Source: Warburgia ugandensis (Eukaryota; Streptophyta; Magnoliopsida; Canellales; Canellaceae). From it: a stretch of DNA of 64,000 nt. Where the stretch lies: NCBI GenBank assembly GCA_035236585.1, contig CP141139.1, positions 19,236,990 through 19,300,989 of the forward strand, given 5' to 3'. Below, piece after piece: positions 9,489-25,482 of the stretch (positions are counted from its first letter, which is position 1; each line of letters begins with the position of its first letter). The position numbers were made by a program, and so were the translations under genes. Below the pieces are notes generated by a model that was not told the DNA's origin, searched no databases, and saw only the letters and a list, made by a program, of their open reading frames with translations.

Positions 9489-10620
9489 AGTTCAAGGAAC
9501 TCTTATGGTCACAATGTGTTTTCCCTAAGAAGTTGGGAAAGAACAAAGCCATGTGGGTTGCAAAGCCCAAAGCAGACAATATTGTGACTATTGGAACATG
9601 GGTTGTTACACATGGAAGAAGCTGTGGAATACTACAAGTGCTACTAACATAGATAGCTAGAAAGTGCAATGAAAGAGTTAAGACAACTTAACCCTAAAGC
9701 TCACGATTGACTCCTTCAAAGTTATCACCCCCCACTATGGTGAAGGCATGCATTCTCCTATAATAAATTATGGCATGTTGTTAAACAATGTGGTTGAGAG
9801 GTTTAATGGGTGGATTGTAGAGGCAAGGGACAAGCCCATCTTAACCATGATGGAGATCATTAGAAGACTAATTATGAAGAGTTGTCATAGCAAGAGAGAG
9901 GGAATGACAAGTTTTAAGGGGTAGATAAGAATATGTGAGGATAGAAGTTAATAATGTTATGAGATTGACCATTGCTTTGAGGGAATAATGGTGGTCAACA
10001 TAACTGAGAGGAAATGTTCATGTAGAAAATGGACCTCACAAGCATCCCATGTACTCATGTAGTCACTGGTACATATCTTGAGAGAAAGAAGACTCCAGAA
10101 GAGTACGTGCACCAATGTTATAGCAAGGCATGTTTCTTGTCAACTTATGAATTAACCATTAGGACAATGCCATGGGTTGAAGATTGGCTGGGGGCAAGTG
10201 GTGATGAAATCAAGCCACCTAAATTGAGAAGACTCCCAAGGTAGACCAAAGAAGAAGAGGATCTAGGAGGTTTATGAACCTAAGGATCCAAATAGGATTA
10301 GAAAGAGAGGAATACTAATGAAATGTGGCATATGTTGTGGGTTTGTCCATAATACAAGAACTTGCAAGAGCAACCAACCAATGGATCTAAGGAGAGCAGA
10401 GAGAATGAGGATAAATACTAAGAAGGCAAAGGATAGAAGAGCAAGAAACAAACAAGGGAAAGCATCAACTAGCTAAGAGCCTCATAGTCAAGTTACTGCA
10501 ACTTTGAATGGTGCAAACCAACCCAATAGCCAAGCTTCTACAAGCTTGGGTAGAAAAGTAAAGAGGGAGCCAAACAAAAGTAAAGTTGCTGTAATAAGGG
10601 CTAAAGATTGACATATATGA

Positions 10621-13600
10621 GAGAGAATATAGGCTTATATTAGGACTTCTGTTGTCATCTCAGATGTAAAATCCATTTACATGCAAAGCAAAGTTGAACA
10701 TTTTGATCTACTTTTGATTTTTCAAATGTAAATGTTTGTAAAACTTTTATAGCCTACACTGTTATACATGCTAAAGGATTAAATGAAATTACATTTGGGT
10801 TCTAAATATCTGGTTATAGGATTTATGTTGTCTATATTTGTATTTTTTATCTTGAAAATAACATGCTTCTCGATTTGATGCTTGGCTATTCAAACTTACC
10901 TTGATGCTTGGCGAATTGGTTGTTTAAGTCAATACTTCTATTGTTGTTGTTGTGGTGAACCCCCATTGGCCAATGGATAAAGTAATGGAAGGCTATTAGT
11001 TATATTATTTATCTGAAGTGTTTTCTGCAATTGCATTTATTAGCAAGAATTTTTAGACTATGATAATGTTTCAAGTTTTTAATCTAGGAGTATGTAGCAT
11101 GATATTTGTTTTTGTCATATAGCCTTGTTCCAAGACATGCACTTTCAAGCTATAGTGCATATGTGCTTACAAGGAAAACAACAAGCATATGGGTAATTCA
11201 TCATTTCTTAGGTTGTTATTGTCAAATAACTTAAGTTGACTAATTTTTGTGTTCTTAATTGACAATGAGCTCTTCACTAAGTGTTGCTTTTACCTTGCCT
11301 AGAAGGTTGTGTTATTCTTAATTGACACTTTTCTCTTCTTATTATCTTTCCCTCTCCTTAAACAATTGTTCCTTGGGTCCTTCTGGAGTTTTATCAAATA
11401 AAATGAAGAGAAAATATTATCATGAAGATAGCTATGCAGAGACAAGATATTAAGATGGCCATTGCAGTACCATTTCCCCCATATACATACTTAATCGTGT
11501 TCTATGTCTGCATGAATGAGGTCATTGTATCTTTCATGTTTATCTCTCTACCTTCCACTAATTTCCCAAAAAATATGATTGTGAGTGTGGAAGCATCTAT
11601 TGGTTCATCCTAGTTAGAGTTTCCTTGAACATATGTATTTGCAAAGATGCTTGATGCTTGCATTTCTTGTGAAATAGTGATTTTCCCAAGGTTCTCAAAG
11701 CAATTTCCATGGAGCTATCCCTAAGTTTGTATTAGAGGTTTTTCAGGGTGATCCAAATATTTTACATCAACTTGTGTCTAAAGGGGATCTAAATGGTGTT
11801 AGGTGAGTCTTGAATCTACATAGCCTTGTGTCCTATATTTTTTGGATAAAGATTCAAAGACTCCACTATAGCTAACCACCTCCTATTTGATTTCTTTTTC
11901 CATGTATGTAAAGATATGCTTGAGTTTAGAGAAATTGAAGGGGTTGGAAGGAAATATAGACCATAAGAAGAGATTTTGTTTAACTTTATCATGGACTTAC
12001 AATGGTCTAGTCTTTTGGCTAAGCTTTATTGGTATCTCAAGATTGTAGTGACACATAAAGTTGGTTGACTATATTGAGGCCAACATCAACATTTAGGATA
12101 GTATATGTGTGGCTTGTTTGTCCTTGACAGAACTCTTAGAACTTATTTAGTCTTGATTGCATTTTACTTGTATTACAGTCTTTATATTAGAACTTATGCA
12201 ATTATGATTGCTTGATTCTTGTACTATTTAAACCTCCATCCAACATTATAACTTGAAATCCTACAAGCTACTGGGCTGAGCATGCAATCACTAGAGAAGT
12301 TTGTTTTGATTCATTGTCTTATCTATGAAAGCATGCTTCCTTATATATTTAGACTTACATGATACTAATTCACTTGATTATACATACTTGAGTTCTTTTA
12401 CATAGCATGTTCTATTAATTTTGCCTTTTTTTTTAAGTTTTTTTCTTTGTCAAGCAACTTAATTAGGCTACAGGTAACTCCAAAATTCTCTTTAAATCAA
12501 AATCACAAAAGTAATAATTTAACACTACAAAAGCATGACAATTACAACTTTAGTACAAATCTACAACAATGGCTACATCATGAAATTAACATTTCTATTC
12601 CAAGACAAACATCAATGACTACAAATTAGTATAACTAAATCAACTAACTTGTTGTTTATTCAAGTAGCAAGTTTACATTGCTATCATGGAAACATTCAAC
12701 ATAGCAATCATCCTACAAAAAACAATCTTCAACAAAAGAAAAATTGAACCTGATCGACCCCTCTTCCAACATGGGTTGTCAAACCAACTTTGTTTGCCAT
12801 TTCAAGGTTTCCAACATAGACGTTCATCCAAATAAACTTCTTACATTTGGCTTTTGTCAACTTGGGCATCTATAAAATAGCTTGTTAGGGTTGTCTTGGC
12901 TCTTATAGATGTAGACAACCAATTCTTCATAGAATCATGGTGGAAGTCCAAAACAAGCTGCACTTGCATAAGATTCAAATGGGAAGGGAAAAAACTCAAC
13001 TTCAAATAAATAGGAATGGAGGGAAAGGAGAAATCAAAAATAGATGGGAAGGGAAGCTAGAGATTTTATTTTTTTCCAACAAAACACATTGTTGCAACTC
13101 AGTAATTTTCTCCCAACTTGCAAACAACAAGTTAGGGATTTCGCATGAAATCAAGTCTAAGAAAGAAGAAAGTAAAAAAAACCAAAAACTACTTACTTAT
13201 TTTAGCAACTAATATTTTAAAAAAAATTTGAAATTATTAAACTAACCTATAGTAACATTAACATATTTTTTGGCTGGCCCCAAATCATGATTTCGAAAGT
13301 AATTTTAATGGATTCGTGATAGAAGAGTACACCTTAAGGGTGTGCATGGTCTGGCCTCAGGGGTCAAAGTGGACCCAACCAAATTTTTTTAGTCTGATGC
13401 CATGAGATCAAGACCATACTAGACCAATTCGGGTCAGGTGAAGACTAACCCATAGATCTTCGGTTGGGTTTGGCCAGGTTCTCTATCCTGTTTGGTCAAA
13501 AGAAAATAGAAGAAGAAGAAGTGTTGGTCAAGATTTGGACAAACAAAGCCACAATCCTCATTTTAGTTTTCACTTATTCTAGTTGGAACAGATTTCATGA

Positions 13601-16600
13601 TAACTCATAATTCCCAAGGAAAATCCAACTAATTATGTGGTCTATAAGCAACAAGAGAATGACTTAATTGAAAACTTATAAATGATCCGAAAAGATCCCA
13701 AAACCAAAAAAAAAAGAATCAATAGTGAAACCTAGGAAAAGCAAAAGAAGAATCCAAAGAATCACATTAAATTCTTAGATGATGAATATTTAAATAGAAG
13801 AACCCTGAAAGAAATTGCAAAAAAGTGAGTAATTCCCAACAAAATCAGCAATTAGAAAAATAAATTATCCCAAATTCTGATTTCAAAACCTTGGCAGGCA
13901 TATGGAAATTCAAATCAACCAACAAACTAAAAGGATACCCAAGAACCTTGAGGCAAAAATCAAAGAAACGGGAATAACCTAACAAAATCAGCAACAAAAA
14001 CACTCAAAATAGAGAACTTAAATTCCCATTTTGAACCCCAAGTTGCTAAGTATCCCAGGCCCGACAAATTCCACAGCTAAAACCATCAAAACCAAGATCG
14101 CCAACGGTCACCTAGCAAGCAATCACAATTCTCTGCCTCCTTCCTCACAACATCAAGAATCTAATCAATCAACTTCGCCTCCTCAGTATAATGCCCCTTA
14201 GCTTAGTTATTCAGATTGCCCAAAAACAAAATTATCCGACAGAAAAGTCTGCCCATACGACCCATCTGAACATTATCGATGGTTTCGTCTTAAGATTTGC
14301 GAACATTTCTTGTGGAACAAATTTTCCACAACTTACTTCATTGTCCTAGACATTCGCCCTCTCAAGTTGCATGTTGGAGTTCCCTGTATATCTTTACTTC
14401 TGACAATTCCATGTTTAATCGCATACTACTTTTCAAGACTTAATCAATTGATACTAATGTTTTCATAGTAAAGGGTACTAATTCGATGAATCATGGAACA
14501 TTTTTCACCTAAAAAAAGTTAGAAGGGAAGTTTCACTATCGAAAGGAAAAAAGTTGAGTTGCGATATCAGCTCTCAGTGATTATTTAAGTGTATCCATAC
14601 CGTGAGAGATGGGTCACTGGTACTTGATGGTCCCCACAACGTGGATGCTACGGCAGCCTAATTTGACTACCGTTAGAAAATCACGACCACCCAAGGGACA
14701 TCTTTGCTGGTTGAAATTGGTTGGTTGCATTGCTCAATTATCAATGTCCAAATCACCACACAAATCCTTACAGCCATCCCGTAGAGACCTTTCCCATGAA
14801 ACCTCGATGGTGGCCTCACTAGATTAATTGGTCTACACCACTTTTCCATAATACATTGTGCCTCTGATTGATCTCAATCAATTTCTGTAATATCTCTTAC
14901 ATTTGATCTATCAGTCGTCGATGAATATCAGTACAAATTTAGCAGTAAAAAAAAAGTAAAGAGATCGCCAATAAATGACAGCGCAGTTGATTTTAGACAA
15001 CTCGACATTTCTCATAAAGTACTCTTAATGGAAAGTTTAAGTTGCTTTTTTCACCTTAGGTCTAGTTTAGATTGAGGAGTGCGAGCAAGCCAGAATGCTT
15101 CCGTGAGTCATATGGTTTGTGATTCTTAGATTGTAAAAATAAAAATAAAAAGATAACACCGTCTAGAAACCAACAAGCAACGATCAAAATACATCCATTT
15201 GCAAAGGACTCTCCATATTCAACCTTTGGAGGCTTGGGCGATCAAAACCACTGTTTTCTTTATAAGATGAGAGATGGGATGGATCGACCGCATCTTCAGG
15301 TAAAAGTGCAGCCCCACAAAGGGAACTACAAAATGGACGGTCGATATCAAATGGGACCCATATGCAACAGTAGGCTTGTAGCGTGTGGCTCCCAAATTAA
15401 GCATTCTCAAGAAAAGCCGAAACTTATGGAAGTCGGCAACTAATAACAGCACAATTAGAATTTATTAGTAAATAAAAAATGGGTTGTCGTTTCGTCCCAT
15501 GAGGAAGACAGCGACCTCACAGCCAAAGCCACAACGGTTTCTCAGACGGTCAGCAGGGGAGTGGGGGGCTACAGCAGCGTACTTAGGGATGCTGCCCGCT
15601 CTGCCCGAAGTTTCCAGCGGGCAGGACTTATTTGGTTTTCCCCACAACACCTTTACAGATACCCATTTGGGTAAACTCAGCAACTTAGTCTTGGATTCGA
15701 AAAAGCAAAAATAATCAAAAAAGGAAATTTTCGAAAAGTTATTTATTTTATTTATTAATGGGTTCATTATACACCAGCTGTGGGATGGGAGAAGACGGAA
15801 GGAAAGAGAAAAGGGATCAATGTAGAAAGGGTAATTATGGCATTTCCTTCTTGGTGAGGGTTAATGGGAAAGAAATGGGTGGGAAAGGATAGCAAGGAGG
15901 AGGTCTTGTCAGGAGAGCAGTGCAGTCTATTTCAAGGGATCACAAAAGCCAACAGAAGAATTATGGAATGGGATAGCCGCCAACTGGAACGGACTGCTCG
16001 CTGCTAGCCTGTGGTCCTTCACCTATATGCACCTATTTAATCACTTATACCCTTATTTATAATTTTGCCAGTAATATTAATTAGTAATAGTAATTAAGAA
16101 TAATACAAGATAATTCTTTTTAGCACAAAAATTAATAAGGACATTTTTCTACCGTGAGTGTACATGTAAAGGTATAAGGGTTTAGAAGTGAAAGCACTTG
16201 TAGGGCTTCTATATTTGGTGAGATGAGGTTTGAGCCGTTCATCTTTTGGATTGCATGCATCTCAGATGTATGGATTGTGCACCAAAAGCTTCTCCATAGG
16301 CATCTGCCAACTACTATTGTTTGGAGTAATGAAAGACTGAGCGGTCAGCAAGTTTAGAAAATATCACCACCTTAAAAGATCATGCAATTGAGAATGTCTC
16401 AGGGAACTGCGCCTTAGGATGTGGGAACTGCGCCTCATGAACCATTTGCAGCTCGTCCACTACGTATTTTACACACTGTATGGGCTCACTCTCTCCCCCT
16501 CCTTCCCTCAGATGATATGGGGGTCTATATATATAGCATTCTATATATGTAGTGCATGCGCAACTATAATAAGGAAGCTGCTTGCCTGCTACTGCATGCT

Positions 16601-19600
16601 TGCCACCCTCTGGGTTCGGTAGCTTCGGCTTATCCCATTCACGAGAGCTGGAGAAATTATATGATCTACTCTGCGTGTGTAGTAGAAGCACAGCTAACAG
16701 TACAGGTGGGACTAGCTGGTTATTCGATGTGTTCATCTTAATTGATTACAGGCTCGGGCACCTTAACACTTTCAATGACTGATGATTTTAACCCTCCAAC
16801 TGTTTGAGATTTCACCATCATTTAGTGTTTGTACGTACTTAACCGTTCATTTTTCATTACGGCGGATTAATAGTGGGTGGGACTGTCCTACGGAGAGGAT
16901 TGATTGCTATATATTGCTTATCTAAGATGAGCTCCAACGATAGGTAAATCTGTACTGCTTTTACTTGGACGGACATGCCATATAAACTTTCCCCCGTTAC
17001 AGATGGTAAAATTCGGCTAGATAAACCAAATAGAGAGATGGGTAGAGCTATAAAAACAATTGGCTGGCGATGTCCTTGAATATTAATACAGGTCAGGCTC
17101 TTTCATCTGAATAAATGATGAGAAAGGTCCTCCGTAAGCTTTCTGACTTTATCTTTAAGGGCAGACCCACCGCCTAACTGATGTGAACTGCATATTTTTT
17201 TTTTGCCGCATTTTCCCAAAAGGCCTTTGGGCCTTCCTAACATGCTCTGTCACACGTATAATGTTGATGGAGGCCAGCTAAATCTAATATACAGATCCAG
17301 TATGTCCGATCCCAAAATTTGCTGTACAAACTATTCACCAAAACTCCATGTGTGTGTATATACACACACGTATATATTATCTCTAATACTAGTAAAATGA
17401 CAAGAAATGATAAGAAAGGCAGTTTCAACATAACCCAATAAACTCAAAGTTATTAAATCACATCATCATACAAAGGCCTCCTGATCTATGCCTCTGATAG
17501 CGCCCATGCATGTTATAGACAGAGCATTGGTGATTGTGTACTGATCTAATGTACAAAGTACAACTCAAAACTGGAGTAGAAGACACCTTATTTTGTCAAT
17601 TGGTGCACATGCTCATTGATCTAGCCTGTTCATTGCATGGACCACTTGTTGCATGAGACACCATCTGAGAGTCTTATTGAATGGATTTTCCTAATTTATG
17701 AATAGTAACTTATTTTTGAGCAATTATTAGGAAAAAGTCTTAAAATGGTTGGTATAGAATTCTATCCATAACCGGTTAATTAGGAGACTGGGACCATAAT
17801 GCTTTCATCTCTGGCTCTTGCATGGAACGGCATACCCATCGGCTTTCGGTTGGATCAACAGGCATGCGCATTGATTGAATGATCAACGACAATGTTTTAG
17901 GAACCAAGTTGCCAAATACTTCATGCGCATGTTCGTCCATGTATATTCATCTTAACTCTTTTCCCTTGTCTTTCTAATGAGTGGGCGGTCTAGGAATAAA
18001 TGAAAATTAGAGATCTAGTTGTTAGATATTTCATGAGTAAATGGAATGCTCATAAAGTGGGTTGTTGATTTGGGTTCTAATGGATGGAGGGGCATTTAAA
18101 GAATAGAAATAAGATGACAATTAATTAAGTAAGAAACCCAACGACAGCAGAGACAAACCTGGACCGGATAGGTAAAAGGTATCAGGACTCTTTGGCATGG
18201 GATACAAAGCCGGAACTATCTTGATCCTATTCCCTACCGTTTGGCAGCTCCGACTCACAGACTGAACAGGACTGAAACCACGGGCTAGTTAGCTACTCTT
18301 TCCTAAACAATTGTATCTATTCTTGGCGGCTACCAACACTAGCTAGGTGATAAGATTGCATGCATTATTTGTCCAAGTTTAGTTATCCTTGTTCCCGCAG
18401 CTACTCATTAATTAAGTCTAATTATCTCCACCAGTCTCCTTATACAGACAGCACAGATGGTATGGCCGAGGATTAAAAGGATTGGTCCCTTTCTGGATTG
18501 TAGAATCTGTTACTGCATATATTGCCTGCTAAAAAGTAGCCTGCTACTTGCAACTCATGATAAAAGGCTGCTGGAGCAGTTAAATAGGTCCTTTACTTGA
18601 GAGGGGCAATTATATGATGTATCATAGGGACCTTAAAAGTGGGTGGTGGCCCAGTTTCTCAATGTTTTGCTTGATCCAATCCTTTTAATCTCATTCATTT
18701 CATCATTAATAGTCTATGCATGAAAAATCTTGTCTATTGCAGATCTTCAAATTCTTTATTTTTGGTCATTTTTAAGTAAAAAAATAGACGGTGTAGCAGA
18801 GAAAAGCAAAGAGAGAGAGAGAGACAGAGAGAGATTGAATTTTGTGGATTTGAGGGAGCTAATGTTACTAGCTTTCAAAGTCTATTATTACTAACTTGAC
18901 TCCTTGTATGATTTGGTAAGGTTTGTATTATTGGCATGAGGAGTAGAGATGAGAGAATTGCACTGCCACCGGGGTAACGTTGCCACAAATTGGATGTTAT
19001 TTTCTCTTGATGAATTGATCATACTTTGCTGTCTTTCTCCACACACTACCCATAGCTGTAATCATAAAAATCTCGTCCCTAAAGGAAATTCCGGAACTTC
19101 GGGACCACCAAAACCCATATCGTGATACCTTAACACATGCCTCTGGTGTATGCAAGTGGGGAAGGACTCTCCTTGCTCATTGGGATATGGGTTGCAACTT
19201 GGATTAGAATTTTGTCACATTTGCCTTATTTTGATAGTCAAAGATGATAATAAAAAACATAAAACTAATCCCATCTGCCAACTTTAAAAAAAAATATAAA
19301 TTCTAATTCTAATCCTGTTTTGATCGAATCAAAAGATCAAAGTCAGGCGGTTTTGCGAAGCTGACGATTGCTCATAGAATAAAAGTAATACAACTGAAGT
19401 TTATATGATCATGAATGGTAGGTGTCATATTTTATTTCCTTCCCAGAGACATGAGGACGTTTTATCTGTTGTATCTGCTTAAATATGCACATGCAGTTTA
19501 AGATATTCTATTCTCGTGCGAATAGGATCATCTTCAGGCCACAGCCTAATTGAAAGTACTCTCTATGTGGGAGACGATCATAAACTTGTTAACCATGGAA

Positions 19601-20036
19601 GTTAAAGCATAATCAGTTAAGAGGGTTGAGATCATCATCCAAGGAAGAAGATAGATGGTTTGATCACCAATCATCCGAGGTGTTTAGCTCTGCGTCCATT
19701 ATCCTTAATATAATATATCATCTTCATGGTACAGAAATTGAAGTATGAAACATGAAGTAGCTCATTATTGTAAAGTGAAGACTGGAAAGTCAGGAAGATC
19801 TAGGTTTAATATCTAACAAGGATAAACTACAGTGTTTCCCTGATTGAGCTTTATTTATGACATGATAACTTTACTGCTGCTTTAATTTGTTTCACCCAAA
19901 GCAAGAATCTTGGCCGTAGGAGAAGAGGGCCAGGTGCATGGACACCTCACCTTCTCATCACCAATCAAATCAGTACAAAAACAATGGTTCATAAGTCAAA
20001 CCTTCAGACCATAAGGAAAAAGAACCCTCAAACTAA

Positions 20037-20040
<4 letters not shown>
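10621..20040. other. Long intergenic stretch, no gene recognised
   Basis: I found no coding region, tRNA or transposon terminus that I can defend in these 9.4 kb. Open frames such as 12937-13212, 15465-15767 (minus) and 16380-16736 (minus) have no recognisable domain and lack plant gene context. Minor structure: a short GA tract near 18810-18833 and a palindromic TGTGTGTATATACACACAC-type run near 17349-17370. The last 1-2 kb may hold distal promoter elements of the RAV gene at 20599, but none can be assigned by eye. Confidence 0.5.

Positions 20041-20115
<75 letters not shown>
20041..20115. repeat. (TC)n microsatellite upstream of the RAV gene
   Basis: An uninterrupted TC tract of about 37 units lies 484 bp upstream of the RAV start codon and about 160 bp upstream of the TATA-like box. 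CT-rich (GAGA-type) tracts are bound by plant BBR/BPC proteins, so a regulatory role is possible but not shown. Confidence 0.95.
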
Positions 20116-20117
<2 letters not shown>

Positions 20118-20263
20118 ACTTTTATTTTTCTCTCACTTTAGCATATAAATCTGAAGTTCACGGTGTCTATAACAACTGGCTTCGGGGAGTTTATCACGAA
20201 GGAAATATAAATAACCCAAATGATGAAAAGGACAAGCTCACATGAGCCCAACCAGATAATTGA

Positions 20264-20280
20264 TGGGCCCAAGTATAAAG
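20264..20280 (+). promoter_or_regulatory. Probable RAV core promoter (TGGGCC + TATA)
   Basis: TATAAAG at 20274-20280 is preceded by TGGGCC at 20264-20269, a site II (TCP-type) core, and followed by a CT-rich leader, as in many plant promoters. Transcription would start near 20305, giving a leader of about 290 nt. No ATG occurs between 20305 and the start at 20599, although an ATG at 20297 opens a 41-codon frame if transcription starts further upstream. Confidence 0.5.
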
Positions 20281-20598
20281 AGCTCTCTCTGTATCCATGC
20301 CTTGTTCTGCTCCCTCCCTCCCTCCCTATTATTTCGCTTCCTTCTTCTTTTCAGAGAAGAAAAAAGTCGCCCTAGTTGTGGGAAGCTTCAAGGGGGTCGG
20401 CAAGAACCAAACCATTTTTTAAAGGTAAAGGAGAATCCATAACTAGTGTGGTTTTTCCTCCTGCTACTATTGTGACTCCACTTCTTGGTCTCAGTCAAAC
20501 AACTACGCACCGACCCTCCGGTACTACTCACTTCCTCTGCTTCTTTGGGGTCTCTCGAATTTTGACAAAAGATCTACAGAAATCTCTTTCTGGTTGAG

Positions 20599-21819
20599 AT
20601 GGAGTATGTGCAAGGAAGAGAAGGTTACTGTGAAGAAGAAGAGGAAGAAGAAAAGCAGATGATGTTGGGAGAATACACCAAAAACCCTTTTCATTTCTCG
20701 TCTGCTTCATCTTCTCCATCTTCTTCTTCTCAATACAAAGGCGTAGTCCCCCAACCAAACGGCCGGTGGGGTGCACAAATATACGACAAGCACCAGCGTG
20801 TATGGCTCGGCACCTTTCAGACGGAGGAAGATGCTGCGAGATCTTACGACCGCGCGGCACTCAAGTTCCGCGGTCACGAGGCTATCACCAATTTCAACCA
20901 GCTGGACCTAATGGATTCTTCATCCACCAATGATATCACAATTGAAGATGGTGGTGATTCGCCGATTGAGAAGGAACACATGTTTGATAAGGTGGTCACG
21001 CCTAGTGACGTGGGAAAACTTAATCGCCTTGTAATACCAAAGCAGCACGCTGAGAAGCACTTCCCGCTTGATTCAACAGCTAACGAGAAGGGGTTGTTGC
21101 TGAATTTCGAAGATCGGAGTGGGAAACTTTGGAGGTTTCGGTATTCCTACTGGAATAGCAGCCAGAGTTATGTTATGACCAAAGGATGGAGCCGGTTTGT
21201 CAAGGAAAAGAAGCTGGATGCGGGTGACATCGTATCGTTCGAGCGTGGTGTTGGTGAATTGGGCAAAGATAAGTTGTTCATCGATTGGAAACGCCGGCCG
21301 GATGCGGCACAGGAGATGGGTGTTCATATTCGTCACCAGGATCCATTATCTTTGCACCGATCTGTTTCGTGCGGGCGGCTTTTCTTGCCTCCCGCAGTGC
21401 CGATGATGCCGAGAAGCCACATTATGCATCATCATCCAGTGAATTATGGTTACAATGTGGTAAACCCTAGTCAGGTTTTTTACCTCAGGCCAGGAGTACA
21501 ACAGGCACACCAACATGAACATGGTGGTGGGGATAGGTTGCCGGTAGTTTTCGATTCGTTTCCAGTGGTCCATGGTCATAAGGTTGCAGCTAAGAGAGTG
21601 AGGCTGTTCGGCGTGAACCTAGACTGTCCCACAGGCGAGAATGCCGATGGCGACGTTTTGTCTTCGTCGGCTTCACTTTTGCCTCGGCAGCAGCAAGTTC
21701 ATCAGTCTCAGTCTCCTCAGCTCCAGTTAAGGCTCTACAATGGCACCCCACTACCGACAGGTCCAGCTGAGTTGCCGAGGAAAGGGAAGCAGTCCTCTTC
21801 CTTTGATCTCGATATCTGA
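20599..21819 (+). CDS. RAV: RAV-family transcription factor (AP2 + B3), TEM/RAV1-like
   Basis: This intact, intronless gene encodes a 406-residue nuclear DNA-binding protein. An acidic Glu-run N-terminus and a Ser-rich linker lead into an AP2 domain (about 45-99: [18 protein letters not shown], then WLGTF and AARSYDRAA). A B3 domain follows (about 127-233: LFDK-like [20 protein letters not shown], then [18 protein letters not shown] and GWSRFVKEK). RAV proteins bind a bipartite site, AP2 to CAACA and B3 to CACCTG. The C-terminal part carries the B3 repression motif RLFGVNL (335-341) and an EAR-type LQLRL (375-379), so repression is the likely activity. Family members include TEMPRANILLO floral repressors and RAV1 growth regulators; which is closest cannot be told here. 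The start is the first ATG after the putative transcription start. The size is slightly above the usual ~340-370 residues. Confidence 0.97.
   Translation: MEYVQGREGYCEEEEEEEKQMMLGEYTKNPFHFSSASSSPSSSSQYKGVVPQPNGRWGAQIYDKHQRVWLGTFQTEEDAARSYDRAALKFRGHEAITNFNQLDLMDSSSTNDITIEDGGDSPIEKEHMFDKVVTPSDVGKLNRLVIPKQHAEKHFPLDSTANEKGLLLNFEDRSGKLWRFRYSYWNSSQSYVMTKGWSRFVKEKKLDAGDIVSFERGVGELGKDKLFIDWKRRPDAAQEMGVHIRHQDPLSLHRSVSCGRLFLPPAVPMMPRSHIMHHHPVNYGYNVVNPSQVFYLRPGVQQAHQHEHGGGDRLPVVFDSFPVVHGHKVAAKRVRLFGVNLDCPTGENADGDVLSSSASLLPRQQQVHQSQSPQLQLRLYNGTPLPTGPAELPRKGKQSSSFDLDI

Positions 21820-25482
<3,663 letters not shown>

Larger units (their letters stand above)
8598..9610. mobile_element. TRIM-like composite, head-to-head, with 5-bp target duplication
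   Basis: The unit is flanked by perfect CATGG repeats (8593-8597 and 9611-9615), so it integrated as one piece. Contents: LTR F on the minus strand (8598-8771), its internal region with a minus-strand primer-binding site TGGTATCAGAGT (8972-8961), a junction near 8973-8979, a partial plus-strand internal region (8979-9068), LTR D (9069-9234), a primer-binding site-like TGCTATCAAAGC, a 203-bp internal region, and LTR E (9438-9610). Both outer ends are therefore the 3' (U5) ends of LTRs, giving long terminal inverted repeats starting TGTAACAACC. An ordinary LTR element has a 5' LTR end on one side. It lies inside the MULE transposase reading frame. No coding capacity is seen. Confidence 0.8.
7290..10620 (+). 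pseudogene. MuDR-type (MULE) transposase, decayed and interrupted
   Basis: This is a relic of a Mutator-like transposase, the DDE-type enzyme that mobilises MULEs. In order: an N-terminal stretch of weak similarity (7290-8100); the MULE domain signature LDGAHLKGAYGGQVLATI with KDAN (about 8189-8250); FPIAYVV then KVEKKDSW after a frame change (about 8267-8320); CHVRNLYTNFKKRFNEL (about 8540-8590); VVERFNGWIVEARDKP (about 9790-9840); CSC at about 10017 and IPCTHVV of the SWIM zinc finger (10045-10065), separated by a 1-nt deletion; YVHQCYSK; and a C-terminal zinc knuckle C-x2-C-x4-H-x4-C (10324-10365). Several stops and frameshifts make it non-functional. A TRIM-like composite (8598-9610) has inserted between NELPW and KKLW. 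No MULE terminal repeats were identified at its ends. Confidence 0.85.

Noticed and set aside
16380..16736. 118-codon minus-strand frame and overlapping plus-strand frames
   Set aside because: Several frames are open over the same stretch, there is no domain, and composition is like the surrounding intergenic DNA.
20297..20422. Upstream open frame of 41 codons ahead of the RAV gene
   Set aside because: The ATG lies between the TATA-like box and the expected transcription start, so it is probably not in the transcript. There is no evidence of a conserved peptide.
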